A stretch of DNA of 64,000 nt from Aminobacter anthyllidis (GCF_018555685.1 NZ_JAFLWW010000005.1:248001-312000); one strand, 5' to 3'. Positions 1 to 8,244 are shown, counted from the first letter of the stretch. Program-made: numbers and translations. Notes: generated by a model from the letters alone, not told the origin.

Positions 1-44
1 GTATCGGCAGCCCGATGCGCGCCCCAATGAGGAAAGGGAAACCC

Positions 45-1241
45 ATGGCCGGCTTCAGGACTCTCGACACCATCGGCAACGTCAGCGGCAAGCGGGTTCT
101 GGTCCGCGTCGACCTCAACGTTCCCATGGCCGACGGCCAGGTTTCCGACGCCACCCGCATCGAGCGCGTAGCACCCACCATCACCGAGCTTGCCGACAAG
201 GGCGCCAAGGTCATCCTGCTCGCCCATTTCGGCCGCCCCAAGGATGGGCCCGATCCGGCCCTGTCGCTGGCCCCCATCGCCGCAGCAACATCAGAGGTTA
301 TCGGCCGCCCGGTCGGCTTTGCCGCCGACTGCATCGGCGACAAGGCGGCAAGCGCCGTCGCCGCGATGAAGGACGGCGACATCCTGCTTTTGGAAAACAC
401 CCGCTTCTACAAAGCCGAGGAGAAGAACGATCCGGCCTTTGTCGAGCAGCTTGCCGCCAATGGCGACATCTTCGTCAATGACGCCTTCTCCGCCGCCCAC
501 CGCGCGCACGCCTCGACCGAGGGCCTCGCCCACAAGCTGCCGGCTTTTGCCGGGCGAACCATGCAGGCCGAGCTCGAGGCGCTGGAAAAGGGCCTCGGTA
601 ACCCGGTCAAGCCGGTCGTCGCCATCGTCGGCGGCGCCAAGGTCTCGTCCAAGATCGACCTGCTGATGAACCTGGTGAAGAAGGTCGACGCGCTGGTCAT
701 CGGCGGCGGCATGGCCAACACCTTCCTGGCCGCGCGCGGCACCGACGTCGGCAAGTCACTGTGCGAGCACGACCTCGCCCCGACCGCCAAGCAGATCATG
801 ATCGAGGCGGCACAGTCTGGCTGCGCCATCATCCTGCCGTCGGACGGCGTCATCGCCCGCGAGTTCAAGGCCGGTGCTGCCAACGAGGTCGTCGCCGTCG
901 ACGCCGTTCCCGCCGATGCCATGATCCTCGACGTCGGCCCGAAGACCGTCGCCACCATCAACGAGTGGATCGACCGTGCGGCAACGCTGGTCTGGAACGG
1001 CCCGCTCGGCGCCTTCGAGATCGAGCCCTTCGACAAGGCGACCGTCTCGGCCGCCCAGCACGCCGCCGCCCGCACCAAGGCCGGCAAGCTCGTCTCGGTG
1101 GCTGGTGGCGGCGATACGGTCGCAGCGCTCAACCACGCCGGCGTCGCCGACGACTTCTCTTACGTCTCCACCGCCGGCGGCGCCTTCCTTGAATGGATGG
1201 AAGGCAAGGAACTGCCCGGCGTCGAAGTGCTCAAGGCCTGA
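45..1241 (+). CDS. pgk: Phosphoglycerate kinase
   Basis: Cytosolic glycolytic enzyme that transfers the acyl phosphate of 1,3-bisphosphoglycerate to ADP. The 398-residue product has the usual family length. The N-terminal substrate-binding segment [10 protein letters not shown], the AHFGRP motif, the hinge-side [13 protein letters not shown] and the C-terminal nucleotide loop [11 protein letters not shown] are all present. The reading frame is open upstream of the chosen ATG, but the AGGAAAGG ribosome-binding site lies just before ATG 45 and the protein then begins at the conserved N-terminus. A strong hairpin follows the stop. In Rhizobiales this gene usually sits after tkt and gap, which would lie to the left of the window; the nearby class I aldolase fits that glycolytic neighbourhood. 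Confidence 0.97.
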   Translation: MAGFRTLDTIGNVSGKRVLVRVDLNVPMADGQVSDATRIERVAPTITELADKGAKVILLAHFGRPKDGPDPALSLAPIAAATSEVIGRPVGFAADCIGDKAASAVAAMKDGDILLLENTRFYKAEEKNDPAFVEQLAANGDIFVNDAFSAAHRAHASTEGLAHKLPAFAGRTMQAELEALEKGLGNPVKPVVAIVGGAKVSSKIDLLMNLVKKVDALVIGGGMANTFLAARGTDVGKSLCEHDLAPTAKQIMIEAAQSGCAIILPSDGVIAREFKAGAANEVVAVDAVPADAMILDVGPKTVATINEWIDRAATLVWNGPLGAFEIEPFDKATVSAAQHAAARTKAGKLVSVAGGGDTVAALNHAGVADDFSYVSTAGGAFLEWMEGKELPGVEVLKA

Positions 1242-1250
1242 ACGGCGGCT

Positions 1251-1276
1251 TCCTCCCTCGCGGAAGCGAGGGAGGA
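1251..1276 (+). terminator. Hairpin after pgk
   Basis: A perfect 11-bp stem (TCCTCCCTCGC / GCGAGGGAGGA) with a GGAA loop starts 9 nt after the pgk stop codon and is followed by ATTTCT. It is the likely pgk terminator, although the T-run is short. Confidence 0.6.
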
Positions 1277-1311
1277 ATTTCTCCACGGCAATCGGCTTGG
1301 CTTGCGCCAGG

Positions 1312-1451
1312 CACCCCTCTCCGCCTCGCTGCGCTCGGCACCTCTCCCCAAAGGGGCGAGGAAGCAAGCCGGAGAGGCACAGTCGCTGCAACAGATTTCC
1401 TCGCCCCTCTGGGGAGAGGTGGCTCGCCCGCAGGGCGAGACGGAGAGGGGT
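1312..1451. repeat. Rhizobial-type intergenic inverted-repeat element
   Basis: Two arms form an imperfect inverted repeat: 1312-1363 (CACCCCTCTCCGCC..., CTCCCCAAAGGGGCGAGG) and 1397-1451 (CCTCGCCCCTCTGGGGAGAGG..., GGCGAGACGGAGAGGGG). A related element is at 42385-42470. I know this type of mosaic repeat from Mesorhizobium intergenic regions. All reading frames through it look spurious. Confidence 0.7.
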
Positions 1452-1486
1452 CCACGCCGCCCGTCCCGCCTCCGCGCCAGCTCCAC

Positions 1487-1867
1487 CTAAGCCGGCTTGG
1501 CGTACTGCTCGGCGCTCATCACCTCGATGCAGACGAAGCGTTCGTTGCCTTCGACCCAGGCGTCGTGGCCGGGCGGGATGGTGTAGGACGCGCCCTGCTT
1601 CAACGTCTTCTGCGTGCCGTCGTTCAGCCTGACGGTCAGGGTCCCCGAGACGACGTAGCCGACATGCGAAACCTGGCAGCTGTCGGTCTTGACCACCGGC
1701 TTGACGCACTCCGACCACCTCCATCCCGGCTCCATGTTGAGCCGGCCAAGCGTGAAACCGGTTAGCCTGACTACCTCGACCCGCGTCTTGTCGGGCGCAC
1801 GGACTTCGTCCGGTTCGTTGTGGGACTTGAACTCGAATTTCGTGACGTTCATTCCGCCATCGGCCAT
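1487..1867 (-). CDS. Cupin-domain protein
   Basis: Small single-domain cupin of 126 residues. The beta-barrel hallmarks are visible: a first cupin motif region around SHVGYVVSGTLTVRLNDG and a second one around YTIPPGHDAWVEGNERFV, with a His in each that could bind a metal. Substrate and reaction cannot be read from the sequence. It is transcribed toward pgk, and the repeat element at 1312-1451 separates the two. The ATG at 1867 has the purine-rich GGGAGGAAGCC just before it, which supports the start. It may be a sensor-like or sugar-isomerase-like cupin; only the fold is secure. Confidence 0.85.
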   Translation of the reverse strand: MADGGMNVTKFEFKSHNEPDEVRAPDKTRVEVVRLTGFTLGRLNMEPGWRWSECVKPVVKTDSCQVSHVGYVVSGTLTVRLNDGTQKTLKQGASYTIPPGHDAWVEGNERFVCIEVMSAEQYAKPA

Positions 1868-2113
1868 GGCTTCCTCCCATCATCGTCATACGCATGGGCG
1901 CATGGCGAGGGTCATTATTTTAGCATTCGCTGATATAATAGATAGGCAAGCACCGGGACCATCCGGGCGGTCCACATCACCCGGTCGCTTCAAGTCAGGC
2001 CGAGTCGAATTGACGAGGTGAGAAGTCGTGCAGATGCGTACTTTTATCTACGCAGCAATCTATAAGTTCAGACGCTGGCCAAATACCCCCTGATCTTACC
2101 CGCAAGCTAAAAC

Positions 2114-2132
2114 GATTGAAATAATTTCAATC
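2114..2132. promoter_or_regulatory. Perfect 19-bp palindrome upstream of fba
   Basis: GATTGAAAT-A-ATTTCAATC is a perfect dyad with 9-nt arms and one central base, centred about 90 nt before the fba start. It sits in the AT-rich part of the 343-nt region 1868-2210, which has no gene. Its size and symmetry fit an operator for a dimeric repressor or activator. It does not match an operator I can name. I see no convincing -35/-10 pair nearby. Confidence 0.55.
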
Positions 2133-2210
2133 GGTTATAGGCTTGTTGCCGGCATTCCGTTCAGGAAAACCATCTGCTATGCGCCCGGCATCTGATCAGG
2201 AGAAACTTGT

Positions 2211-3236
2211 ATGAGCGAACGTCTCGAAGACATCGCCGTCGCCATGGTTGCGAACGGCAAGGGCATTCTGGCTGCGGACGAAAGCTCCGGCACCATCAAG
2301 AAGCGTTTCGACGTCATCGGCGTCGAGTCCACGGCCGACTCCCGCCGCGACTATCGCGAGATGATGTTCCGCACCAAGGAGGCGATGACCAAGTACATCT
2401 CCGGCGTCATCCTCTACGACGAGACCATTCGCCAGAACGCCGCCGACGGCACCCCGCTGGTCGAGCTCATCAAGGCATCGGGCGCCATTCCCGGCATCAA
2501 GGTCGACGCCGGCGCCAAGGGCATCGTCAACTTCCCCGGCGACACCATCACCGAAGGCCTCGACGGCCTGCGCGAGCGCCTGGCCGAGTACTACAAGCTC
2601 GGCGCGCGTTTCGCCAAATGGCGCGCCGTCATCGACATCTACACCGCCAACAACGTGCCGTCGGCCTATTCGCTGTCGGCCAACACCCAGGCGCTCGCCC
2701 GCTACGCGGCGCTGTGCCAGGAAGCCGGCATCGTGCCGATCGTCGAACCAGAAGTGCTGATGGACGGCGCCCACGACATCGACACCTGCTACGACGTCAC
2801 CAAGGCGACGCTGGTCAAGCTCTATGACGAGCTCTACGCCGCCCGCGTCGTGCTCGAAGGCACCATCCTGAAGCCAAACATGGTCATCTCGGGCAAGAAG
2901 GCCGCCAGGAAGGCCAGCGCCGAGGAAATCGCCGAAAAGACCATCAAGCTGTTCCGCGAGACGGTTCCGGCCGCGGTCCCGGGCATCGCCTTCCTGTCGG
3001 GCGGCCAGTCCGACGAGGAGGCAACCGCCAACCTCAACGCCATCAACGCCATCGGTCCGCATCCGTGGAAGCTGACCTTCTCCTACGGCCGCGCGCTGCA
3101 GGCAGCCCCGCAGAAGGCATGGTCGGGCAAGGTCGAGAACCTCGCCGCCGGCCAGGCCGCCTTCACCCACCGCGCCCACATGAACCACCTCGCCGCCCTC
3201 GGCCAGTGGAAGTCCGGGCTCGAAAAGGCTGCCTAA
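2211..3236 (+). CDS. fba: Fructose-bisphosphate aldolase, class I
   Basis: Cytosolic aldolase that cleaves fructose 1,6-bisphosphate by Schiff-base chemistry. The 341-residue length fits the metal-independent class I family. The class I active-site motif LEGTILKPNM places the Schiff-base lysine at residue 221, and the N-terminal GILAADESSGTIKKRF segment is diagnostic. CAGGAG lies 8 nt before ATG 2211. It is a single-gene unit: a 19-bp palindrome lies upstream and a textbook terminator downstream. Many bacteria use class II enzymes, so a class I type beside pgk is notable but common in rhizobia. Confidence 0.97.
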   Translation: MSERLEDIAVAMVANGKGILAADESSGTIKKRFDVIGVESTADSRRDYREMMFRTKEAMTKYISGVILYDETIRQNAADGTPLVELIKASGAIPGIKVDAGAKGIVNFPGDTITEGLDGLRERLAEYYKLGARFAKWRAVIDIYTANNVPSAYSLSANTQALARYAALCQEAGIVPIVEPEVLMDGAHDIDTCYDVTKATLVKLYDELYAARVVLEGTILKPNMVISGKKAARKASAEEIAEKTIKLFRETVPAAVPGIAFLSGGQSDEEATANLNAINAIGPHPWKLTFSYGRALQAAPQKAWSGKVENLAAGQAAFTHRAHMNHLAALGQWKSGLEKAA

Positions 3237-3260
3237 GCCAAACCGTCAAGCATGAATAAG

Positions 3261-3291
3261 AAAAAGCCCCGGAGCGATCCGGGGCTTTTTT
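3261..3291 (+). terminator. Rho-independent terminator of fba
   Basis: AGCCCCGGA / TCCGGGGCT pair around a GCGA loop, preceded by an A-run and followed by TTTTT, 25 nt after the fba stop. The A-run makes it usable from the minus strand as well, where it would end transcription past the tRNA. Confidence 0.92.
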
Positions 3292-3315
3292 GCTTATCGA
3301 CGGACGATAGCCGTT

Positions 3316-3389
3316 TGGTTCCCGCTCATGGGCTCGAACCACGATTCACGCCTTCAAAGGGCGGTGTCCTACCATTAGACGAAGCGGGA
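3316..3389 (-). tRNA. tRNA-Gln (anticodon UUG)
   Basis: Read on the minus strand, the acceptor arms TCCCGCT/AGCGGGA pair, followed by discriminator A and an encoded CCA. The anticodon stem CCGCC/GGCGG closes the loop CTTTGAA, giving anticodon TTG for glutamine CAA codons. The T arm CGTGG-TTCGAGC-CCATG is regular and the D arm has the TAATGGTA loop. The anticodon lies at 3355-3357 on the plus strand. Confidence 0.95.
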
Positions 3390-3471
3390 ATATGTTCTGG
3401 GTGCTCAACAGATCATCGCAGGCAGCGCTTGTCGAGCACCAGCCAACGGCGCGAGTCTTTGGCGCCGCCCC

Positions 3472-3891
3472 TCAATCCTGATACGTATATGACGCGCACA
3501 TGTCGGCGCTGCTTTCGGGCGGTTCGTCGCCGGTGAACACCGCAACGATCGTCAGGCCCTCGCCGCCGCTCCAGCTTGCAAGGTAGGTCACGTCGCCCGC
3601 GCCGCACAGCCTGTTGCCGTTCTCCAACTCGGGGTCGGCCGGATCCTCGACGCTGTAGAGCGAGGCATTGACCCGTTCTCCGTCGACGACGAAATGGTCG
3701 CCCAGCAAGGCTGCGAACTTCAGGGATTCGCCATTGGCGAAGGTGATCGAGAAATCGTCCATCGAAATGTCGCCGGTGATGCTCTCGGCGGTGGTGCTGA
3801 AAGCCCGGTAGCGGTCGCCCTCGGCGAATGCCGGCGCGGTCGCAGCGACCAGCAGGCCAACAATGGCAGGCAGTATCCGTTTGATGTTCAT
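3472..3891 (-). CDS. Secreted protein of unknown function
   Basis: 139 residues with a clear Sec signal peptide: a basic start (MNIKR), a hydrophobic core, and a likely signal peptidase I site after APAFA, near residue 23. The mature part is acidic and has two cysteines (NRLCGAG and DMCASY) that could form a periplasmic disulfide. I do not recognise a family. It stands alone downstream of the divergent DUF982 gene and upstream of the tRNA. The ATG at 3891 is followed by a complete signal peptide, which supports this start. Confidence 0.75.
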   Translation of the reverse strand: MNIKRILPAIVGLLVAATAPAFAEGDRYRAFSTTAESITGDISMDDFSITFANGESLKFAALLGDHFVVDGERVNASLYSVEDPADPELENGNRLCGAGDVTYLASWSGGEGLTIVAVFTGDEPPESSADMCASYTYQD

Positions 3892-4075
3892 TCTTCCCCA
3901 CCATGGTTCTTGAAGCGTGTCGCCTCATCTGTCACGGTAGGCACAGCCCCACAAGAGGGCCAAACTGGGAGCATCGCCACCGGCTGTCGAGCCGACGCAG
4001 CACAAGCTTGCCCGCTCTTCAACCGTGAGACGTTATGCGGCTCGCTTCCCTGGCCGGTTTGGCGTATGAGCGGCG

Positions 4076-4330
4076 ATGGAAAACGTCAGGTTTGAAACTC
4101 CCGTCACCGTGAAGGCCGATCCGGCCGGCACTCCGCTACTCCTGCGCACCGCCAAGGAGGCGTCCGCCTTCCTGCTCAACAGCTGGCCCGGCAAGCGCAG
4201 CCCCAAGCATCGCGCAGCGCTTCAGGCATGCTCGGATGCGATGTCGGGCGAAAAGCCGGTCATGGCCGCGCGGCGTGCCTTCATCGCCGCGGCACGCGAA
4301 GTCAACGTCTTCGTCAACGACAAGGACTGA
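4076..4330 (+). CDS. DUF982 family small protein
   Basis: 84 residues. The pattern VTVKADPAG...VRTAKEASAFLLNSWP, then PKHRAALQAC and a C-terminal ARRAFIAAAREVNV, is that of the DUF982 family, which is abundant in Rhizobiales and usually present in many copies per genome. Its function is unknown. It has no signal peptide or membrane segment, so it is probably cytosolic. Other reading frames over it are shadows. Confidence 0.85.
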   Translation: MENVRFETPVTVKADPAGTPLLLRTAKEASAFLLNSWPGKRSPKHRAALQACSDAMSGEKPVMAARRAFIAAAREVNVFVNDKD

Positions 4331-4430
4331 CCCCGGCGCATCGGCCCGAAGATCGAAAACGATCTTCGGCACGGCACGATGCCACCGGGGGTCACGGCGT
4401 CTTTGTCCGCCCCATCGGGCGCAACTCGCC

Positions 4431-4589
4431 TTAAAGCTCGGTTTCCGCCTCAGGGGTCGCTTCGACCTCGCCTTCGGACTTGCCGCGTTCCTTGGCTTCG
4501 GCCTTGGCCGCGAGCTTGTCGGCCTTCTTCATCGCCTTGGCGCGATCGCGGTCTCGACGTTCCTGATTATAATTTGTCGGTCTGGGCAT
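4431..4589 (-). CDS. Small basic/acidic conserved hypothetical protein (52 aa)
   Basis: An intact 52-codon frame running from ATG 4589 to TAA 4431. It begins MPRPTNYNQERRDRDRAKAM, continues with a Lys/Ala-rich helical stretch (KKADKLAAKAEAKERGK) and ends in an acidic Glu-rich tail. The length, charge segregation and MPRPTNYNQER start match a small Rhizobiales protein I have seen annotated as hypothetical. Function is unknown. GGACACTGC lies ahead of the ATG, so the ribosome-binding site is modest. Confidence 0.75.
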   Translation of the reverse strand: MPRPTNYNQERRDRDRAKAMKKADKLAAKAEAKERGKSEGEVEATPEAETEL

Positions 4590-4620
4590 GCAGTGTCCTT
4601 TTCTGGTTCATGCCTGCGTA

Positions 4621-4690
4621 GAGCATGATCCCAAACCCAAGGTCCGTCTAGCGAACGGTGGAAACCGGTTTTCGGAAAAGATCACGCTCA
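4621..4690. repeat. Rhizobiales GAGCATGATC palindromic repeat
   Basis: Starts GAGCATGATCCC and ends with GGAAACCGGTTTTCGGAAAAGATCACGCTC, so the ends are inverted repeats. It is a degenerate copy of a very common rhizobial intergenic sequence; a cleaner copy is at 35359-35406. No gene was seen between 4590 and 4791. Confidence 0.75.
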
Positions 4691-4791
4691 TAGTGTGGAA
4701 CAGGCTCTAGGGCGATATGCCCCCGAACACAACAAGACATGTCGGCGCACGATGTTGCCGTGCCAACATCAGGGACAAAGGCAGGCGCGTC

Positions 4792-5508
4792 TCAGCGGCC
4801 TATGGCAGCGAAGAAATTGTCGTTGATGCGTTGCGCAGTCGCACGGAAAGCCGGCAGATGCGGCGCCACGGTCTGCGCCAGCCGCCCGGCCTCGTCAGCC
4901 CCCAGCGCCTGCTTCAGGCTCGCGGCATATTCTGGAATCTTCGACCAGTCGCCAACGGTGCGTTCGGTGATCTCCATGTGATACTGGAAGCCGTAGGCGT
5001 TTTGTCCGACGCGCATCGCCTGGACCGGGCAAGCGGCGTTGGCGGCCAGGATTTCGCCGTCCTCGGGCAGCACTGACACCTCCGCGCCATGCCATTGCAG
5101 CGTTTCGATCGCTGGATCGACACCGTCAAACAACCGGTCCGCACGGCCGGCTTGCGTCAGCTCGACGGTGGCAAGCCCGACCTCGGGCGCCTTCATCAGC
5201 CCGACCTTGCCGCCCAGCGCATCGGCCAGCAACTGGTGGCCGAGACAGATGCCGAGATAGGGCCGCTCGAGTTCGCGCGCCCAGTGCCGGATCGCCGCCT
5301 TCTCTGGCTTCAGCCAGGGATGGGCATCTTCCTGCCAGACATCCATCGGCCCGCCCATGACAGCCAGCATGTCGAAGCCGTCGAGATCGGGGATCGCCTC
5401 GCCTTCGTCCAGCTCGACGATATGCTCGCTGTGCCCGGCCTCACGCCAGAATTCGGCGAAGATGCCGCTGTGCTCGACCCGCAGATGCTGGAAAACAAGG
5501 ATTTTCAT
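4792..5508 (-). CDS. Class I glutamine amidotransferase-like protein
   Basis: 238 residues spanning one GATase1 domain. The nucleophile elbow GICLGHQL carries the catalytic Cys, and the His of the QYHMEITE segment with its following Glu completes the likely triad. The upstream LAVMGGPMDV loop is the usual oxyanion region. This stand-alone type resembles GMP-synthase-like amidotransferases that often act on gamma-glutamyl compounds. The partner or substrate is not evident, because no synthase subunit is adjacent. ATG 5508 begins the beta-strand MKILVFQH directly. Confidence 0.9.
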   Translation of the reverse strand: MKILVFQHLRVEHSGIFAEFWREAGHSEHIVELDEGEAIPDLDGFDMLAVMGGPMDVWQEDAHPWLKPEKAAIRHWARELERPYLGICLGHQLLADALGGKVGLMKAPEVGLATVELTQAGRADRLFDGVDPAIETLQWHGAEVSVLPEDGEILAANAACPVQAMRVGQNAYGFQYHMEITERTVGDWSKIPEYAASLKQALGADEAGRLAQTVAPHLPAFRATAQRINDNFFAAIGR

Positions 5509-5599
5509 TCTGCCCTCGCGGCCGCGTCAATCTCAACGCATCTGAAAACAATCGCGGCCGTGGGGCATGGGGCACGGCGGCAAAAGGGTTGAGACAGGC

Positions 5600-5905
5600 T
5601 CACATCTGGTCGTTATACGGCTCCTTCATCTGGCCCACCATCCGGGCCAGTGCCGAAAACGACGGTATGTCGGCTTCCGGCTGGCACTGGTTGGCCAGCT
5701 GCAGCAGTCGGATCGGGAAATTGACGGCATCGCGATGGGACGACGACAGCTCTTGGGAACGCTCCTCCGCCGTCTCGCTCGCCTCGGCCTTGCGCAGGGC
5801 GATGTCGATCTCCTCGGCGGACAGCACGCCCTTGCGGACCAGGATGTGATTGATGGTTGCGATGGCCATCAGCAGGCCTTCGAGCTGCAGGTTGGCAACG
5901 TTCAC
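5600..5905 (-). CDS. Hypothetical protein, GTG start (101 aa)
   Basis: I do not recognise the family. The GTG at 5905 is chosen because AAAGGAG lies 9 nt upstream and the GTG overlaps the stop of the preceding gene (GTGA). The product is predicted helical: an N-terminal amphipathic helix (LQLEGLLMAIATINHILVRKG), an acidic middle (SAEEIDIALRKAEASETAEE), then a C-terminal helix. A longer upstream reading frame exists but belongs to another gene. It is the last gene of a small minus-strand set from 6662 to 5600. Confidence 0.7.
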   Translation of the reverse strand: MNVANLQLEGLLMAIATINHILVRKGVLSAEEIDIALRKAEASETAEERSQELSSSHRDAVNFPIRLLQLANQCQPEADIPSFSALARMVGQMKEPYNDQM

Positions 5906-6135
5906 GGTGTTTTCTCCTTTCGGGAGACGCTGGTCTGCTTCGACTTCGGCGGGTTCTGGCCGTCCGCGTGCCTGACCTTTTCGGGAGCCTCGTCGACAGG
6001 CTCGGTGTTGCCGTATCTGTCTGCGGGTTTCCTGTTTTTGGCAGCGTCCTGGGAAAAGGCGTCGCTGGGGTCGGGTCCGCGGCGAACTTGCGGCGCGCGT
6101 GCGCCAGTTTCGTGGTTGTTCTGGTTTCCAGACAT
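5902..6135 (-). CDS. Hypothetical low-complexity polar protein (77 aa)
   Basis: Begins MSGNQNNHETGAR and stays highly polar (Asn, Pro, Lys, Asp) to the end, with no hydrophobic core, so it is likely disordered. AAAGGAC precedes ATG 6135 at good spacing. Its stop overlaps the GTG of the next gene by translational coupling (GTGA). The function is unknown. Rhizobial genomes carry such small disordered proteins near stress genes, and the neighbouring DUF892 gene would fit a stress role, but this is inference. Confidence 0.6.
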   Translation of the reverse strand: MSGNQNNHETGARAPQVRRGPDPSDAFSQDAAKNRKPADRYGNTEPVDEAPEKVRHADGQNPPKSKQTSVSRKEKTP

Positions 6136-6203
6136 GATTGGCCGTCCTTTCGATCGATTTGGCATCCCACTGGTCAGCGACCCCGCCGCGTCGAAGCGAT
6201 CGT

Positions 6204-6377
6204 TTATTGCTTGGGCTCGGAGATCTGTTCGTGGATCGCTTGAAAACACGCGTCGAGATCGCGATGCAGGCGCTCGCTGACGTCGCCCGCTGTGACAACG
6301 TCCAGCACCGGATCGTTGGGGTCGGCCGGTTGGCCGTGCCAGGCCGAGGCCAGGAAGTTCTGCAAAAACTCATACAT
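6204..6377 (-). CDS. Hypothetical protein (57 aa)
   Basis: Short frame starting MYEFLQNFLASAWHG with an acidic middle (DPNDPVLDVVTAGD) and a C-terminal helix (LHRDLDACFQAIHEQI). Upstream in-frame TTG 6410 and GTG 6389 are alternative starts, and none has a strong ribosome-binding site. Same strand and spacing as its neighbours suggest co-transcription with the genes at 5600-6135. Family not recognised. Confidence 0.55.
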   Translation of the reverse strand: MYEFLQNFLASAWHGQPADPNDPVLDVVTAGDVSERLHRDLDACFQAIHEQISEPKQ

Positions 6378-6467
6378 CGCGGGTCTCACTGTTGTCTCGC
6401 CATGAGACAACCCCCGATGCGGCAGAGCGTTCCATTGACGCCGTTCAAAACGGGACGAAGGCGAGCG

Positions 6468-6662
6468 CTACTCTTCCTCGTCGTATCCGAGCAGCGTCAG
6501 GAGCTGATCGACGAGCAGTTCGGCCATCGTCCGGTTGATCGCGAGTTCCACGGCGCCATCGTCGGTCTCAAGGTTGAGCAGCGCCAGAAGCGGCTCATCG
6601 TTCACCACGGTCGTGTCGACAGCCAACACCCGGTTCGGAGCGGTATTCGTCAATCTTGCCAT
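6468..6662 (-). CDS. Hypothetical protein (64 aa)
   Basis: Begins MARLTNTAPNRVL, then a beta-rich stretch (VDTTVVNDEPLLALLNLETDDG) and a C-terminal helix with a very acidic tail (GYDEEE). GGAATTA lies ahead of ATG 6662; an in-frame start at 6680 is possible. The family is unknown to me. It would be the first gene of the minus-strand set and is divergent from the DUF892 gene, so the two share the 6663-6811 promoter region. Confidence 0.6.
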   Translation of the reverse strand: MARLTNTAPNRVLAVDTTVVNDEPLLALLNLETDDGAVELAINRTMAELLVDQLLTLLGYDEEE

Positions 6663-6811
6663 GGCGCATAATTCCATCAAGCCGTGTTAGCGGCAATGGA
6701 GATCTTGCCGGTGGAAGACGGGCGGCAGCGCCCATCGCCATAGGCCACAAGGGCAGGAACCTTTGCGCCGCCCATCGCTTATTCCCCACACCAACACAGA
6801 GGAAAGCGATC

Positions 6812-7285
6812 ATGAAGACCCTTGCAGAGCTGTTCGAACACACCTTGCACGACATTTATTACGCCGAAAATGCCATCGCCAAGGCACTGCCGACCGTGTC
6901 CAAGGCAGTGACCGACAGCAAGCTCAAGCAGGCGTTCGACGACCATCTGGAGGAGACCAAGGGTCACGTTCAGATATTGAAGAAGGTGTTTTCTTCAGTC
7001 GGCCTCAAGCCTGAAGGCGAAAAGTGCGACGCCATCGAGGGCCTGCTGAAAGAAAGCGCAGGCCTGATCGAAGAGACCTCGGGTACGGCATTGAATGCTG
7101 GCCTGCTCGCGGCGGCACAGGCCGTCGAGCACTACGAGATCGCCCGCTATGGCTCGCTCAGGGAATGGGCCAAGGTTCTCGGCCACGACGAGGCGCACAA
7201 GCTGCTGAGCGAGATCCTCGACGAGGAAAAGGCCGCCAACAGCAAGCTGACCAACCTCGCAGTGGCTGGCGTCAACAAGAAGTAG
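6812..7285 (+). CDS. YciE/YciF-type ferritin-like protein (DUF892)
   Basis: 157 residues forming a four-helix ferritin-like bundle. Metal-ligand-like residues recur in the expected places: HDIYYAENAI, DDHLEETKGHV, AQAVEHYEIARY and LLSEILDEEKAAN. Members of this family are induced by osmotic, oxidative or stationary-phase stress; the exact reaction is unsettled. GAGGAAAGCG precedes ATG 6812. The length is typical. It is divergent from the small-gene set at 5600-6662. Confidence 0.92.
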   Translation: MKTLAELFEHTLHDIYYAENAIAKALPTVSKAVTDSKLKQAFDDHLEETKGHVQILKKVFSSVGLKPEGEKCDAIEGLLKESAGLIEETSGTALNAGLLAAAQAVEHYEIARYGSLREWAKVLGHDEAHKLLSEILDEEKAANSKLTNLAVAGVNKK

Positions 7286-7302
7286 CCAGCGACAGGCGCT
7301 GG

Positions 7303-7449
7303 TTACTTTTCCTGGACCGAAATGCCGGTTTCGTCGATGCGCAGTTCGACGCCCTTGGGCTTCGACTCTTCACGATAGACATAGATGCCAAGAGCGATGA
7401 CGGCTGCAACCAGCGCGCCGATGATGAGGTAGAGGTTGTTCTGCTTCAT
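7303..7449 (-). CDS. Small single-pass membrane protein (48 aa)
   Basis: Begins MKQNNLYLIIGALVAAVIALG, a single membrane helix, followed by a short basic-polar tail ending GISVQEK. A longer reading frame begins at 7488, but the membrane helix and the MKQNN start favour 7449. The ribosome-binding site is weak. Similar small proteins are widespread in rhizobia without known function. Confidence 0.65.
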   Translation of the reverse strand: MKQNNLYLIIGALVAAVIALGIYVYREESKPKGVELRIDETGISVQEK

Positions 7450-7532
7450 CAGGCACACGTAGCTGCCGGCAGCCGGCAAGTCCAGCAACCCGGTGATCGG
7501 TGGCGTGGCGAGCCAACACGCCGCGCCACCGA

Positions 7533-8003
7533 TCAGTCGGAGCCAACGATCCCGTTGCCGATGGTAGTGGGCGAACGTTCAGGCCAGAACCAGATGAAGG
7601 CAGCGACAATGGTCGCGACGAGTTGGGCGAGCATCACCGCGCTCTCGGCAAGCGATCCGGCCTGCCATAACTTGGCCAGCCCGGCCGCGGCCAGCACCGC
7701 CAGGGCATAGAACACCGCGCGTGGCAGGTAGGCGGCGAATGCGAAGTCGCAAACCACCCGCGCCACCCAGACGCCGGCGCATGCGCCGGCAGCCGCGCCG
7801 ACCATGGCGGCAAAAATCTGGAGGTAGCGCGACGGCCGCACGCCCGCTGTGATCCAATCGCCAAGCACCAGCAGCTGACCGACGGCAATGCTCAACGCGG
7901 CCATCACGAAGTAAGCGACAAGCGTACAGATCATTAGCGCCAGGACCATGGCGGCAACCGTCGTCGGCCCGAAGGGGACTTTGGCAACACCTTGGGAACT
8001 CAT
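7533..8003 (-). CDS. Hypothetical integral membrane protein (156 aa)
   Basis: Four or so hydrophobic segments are visible (TVAAMVLALMICTLVAYFVM, the segment around IFAAMVGAAAGACAGVWVA, AVFYALAVLAAAGLA, and VMLAQLVATIVAAFIWF). The family is not recognised. ATG 8003 follows the GC-rich purine run GGGAGCGGGCGGG. The in-frame ATG at 8030 is possible but has no ribosome-binding site. It sits between the small membrane gene and the divergent TSUP permease. Confidence 0.65.
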   Translation of the reverse strand: MSSQGVAKVPFGPTTVAAMVLALMICTLVAYFVMAALSIAVGQLLVLGDWITAGVRPSRYLQIFAAMVGAAAGACAGVWVARVVCDFAFAAYLPRAVFYALAVLAAAGLAKLWQAGSLAESAVMLAQLVATIVAAFIWFWPERSPTTIGNGIVGSD

Positions 8004-8223
8004 CCCGCCCGCTCCCGATCCTGGATGCATCAAAATACCACGAAACGCGGCGGCCGTTTCCTACAGGAATTCAGCTCATTTCGACCAGAGCCATTCCAGC
8101 AGGAACATCACAGCGACCAGGCGGCATGTTCTGGCGGCGTCGTGTTCGCATCCTTGTCCCATCCCGGCACAGAAACCGCTGGCATGAGTCATGCATGGTA
8201 TGTCTTGCCGGCGGTAGCCGGAG

Positions 8224-8244
8224 CCTGATTTGTCTCAAATCAGG
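8224..8244. promoter_or_regulatory. Perfect hairpin in the 8004-8360 intergenic stretch
   Basis: CCTGATTTG-TCT-CAAATCAGG is a perfect 9-bp stem. No T-run follows on either strand, so it is not a clear terminator. It may be an operator or a structured leader ahead of the permease. I see nothing else in this 357-nt region. Confidence 0.4.
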
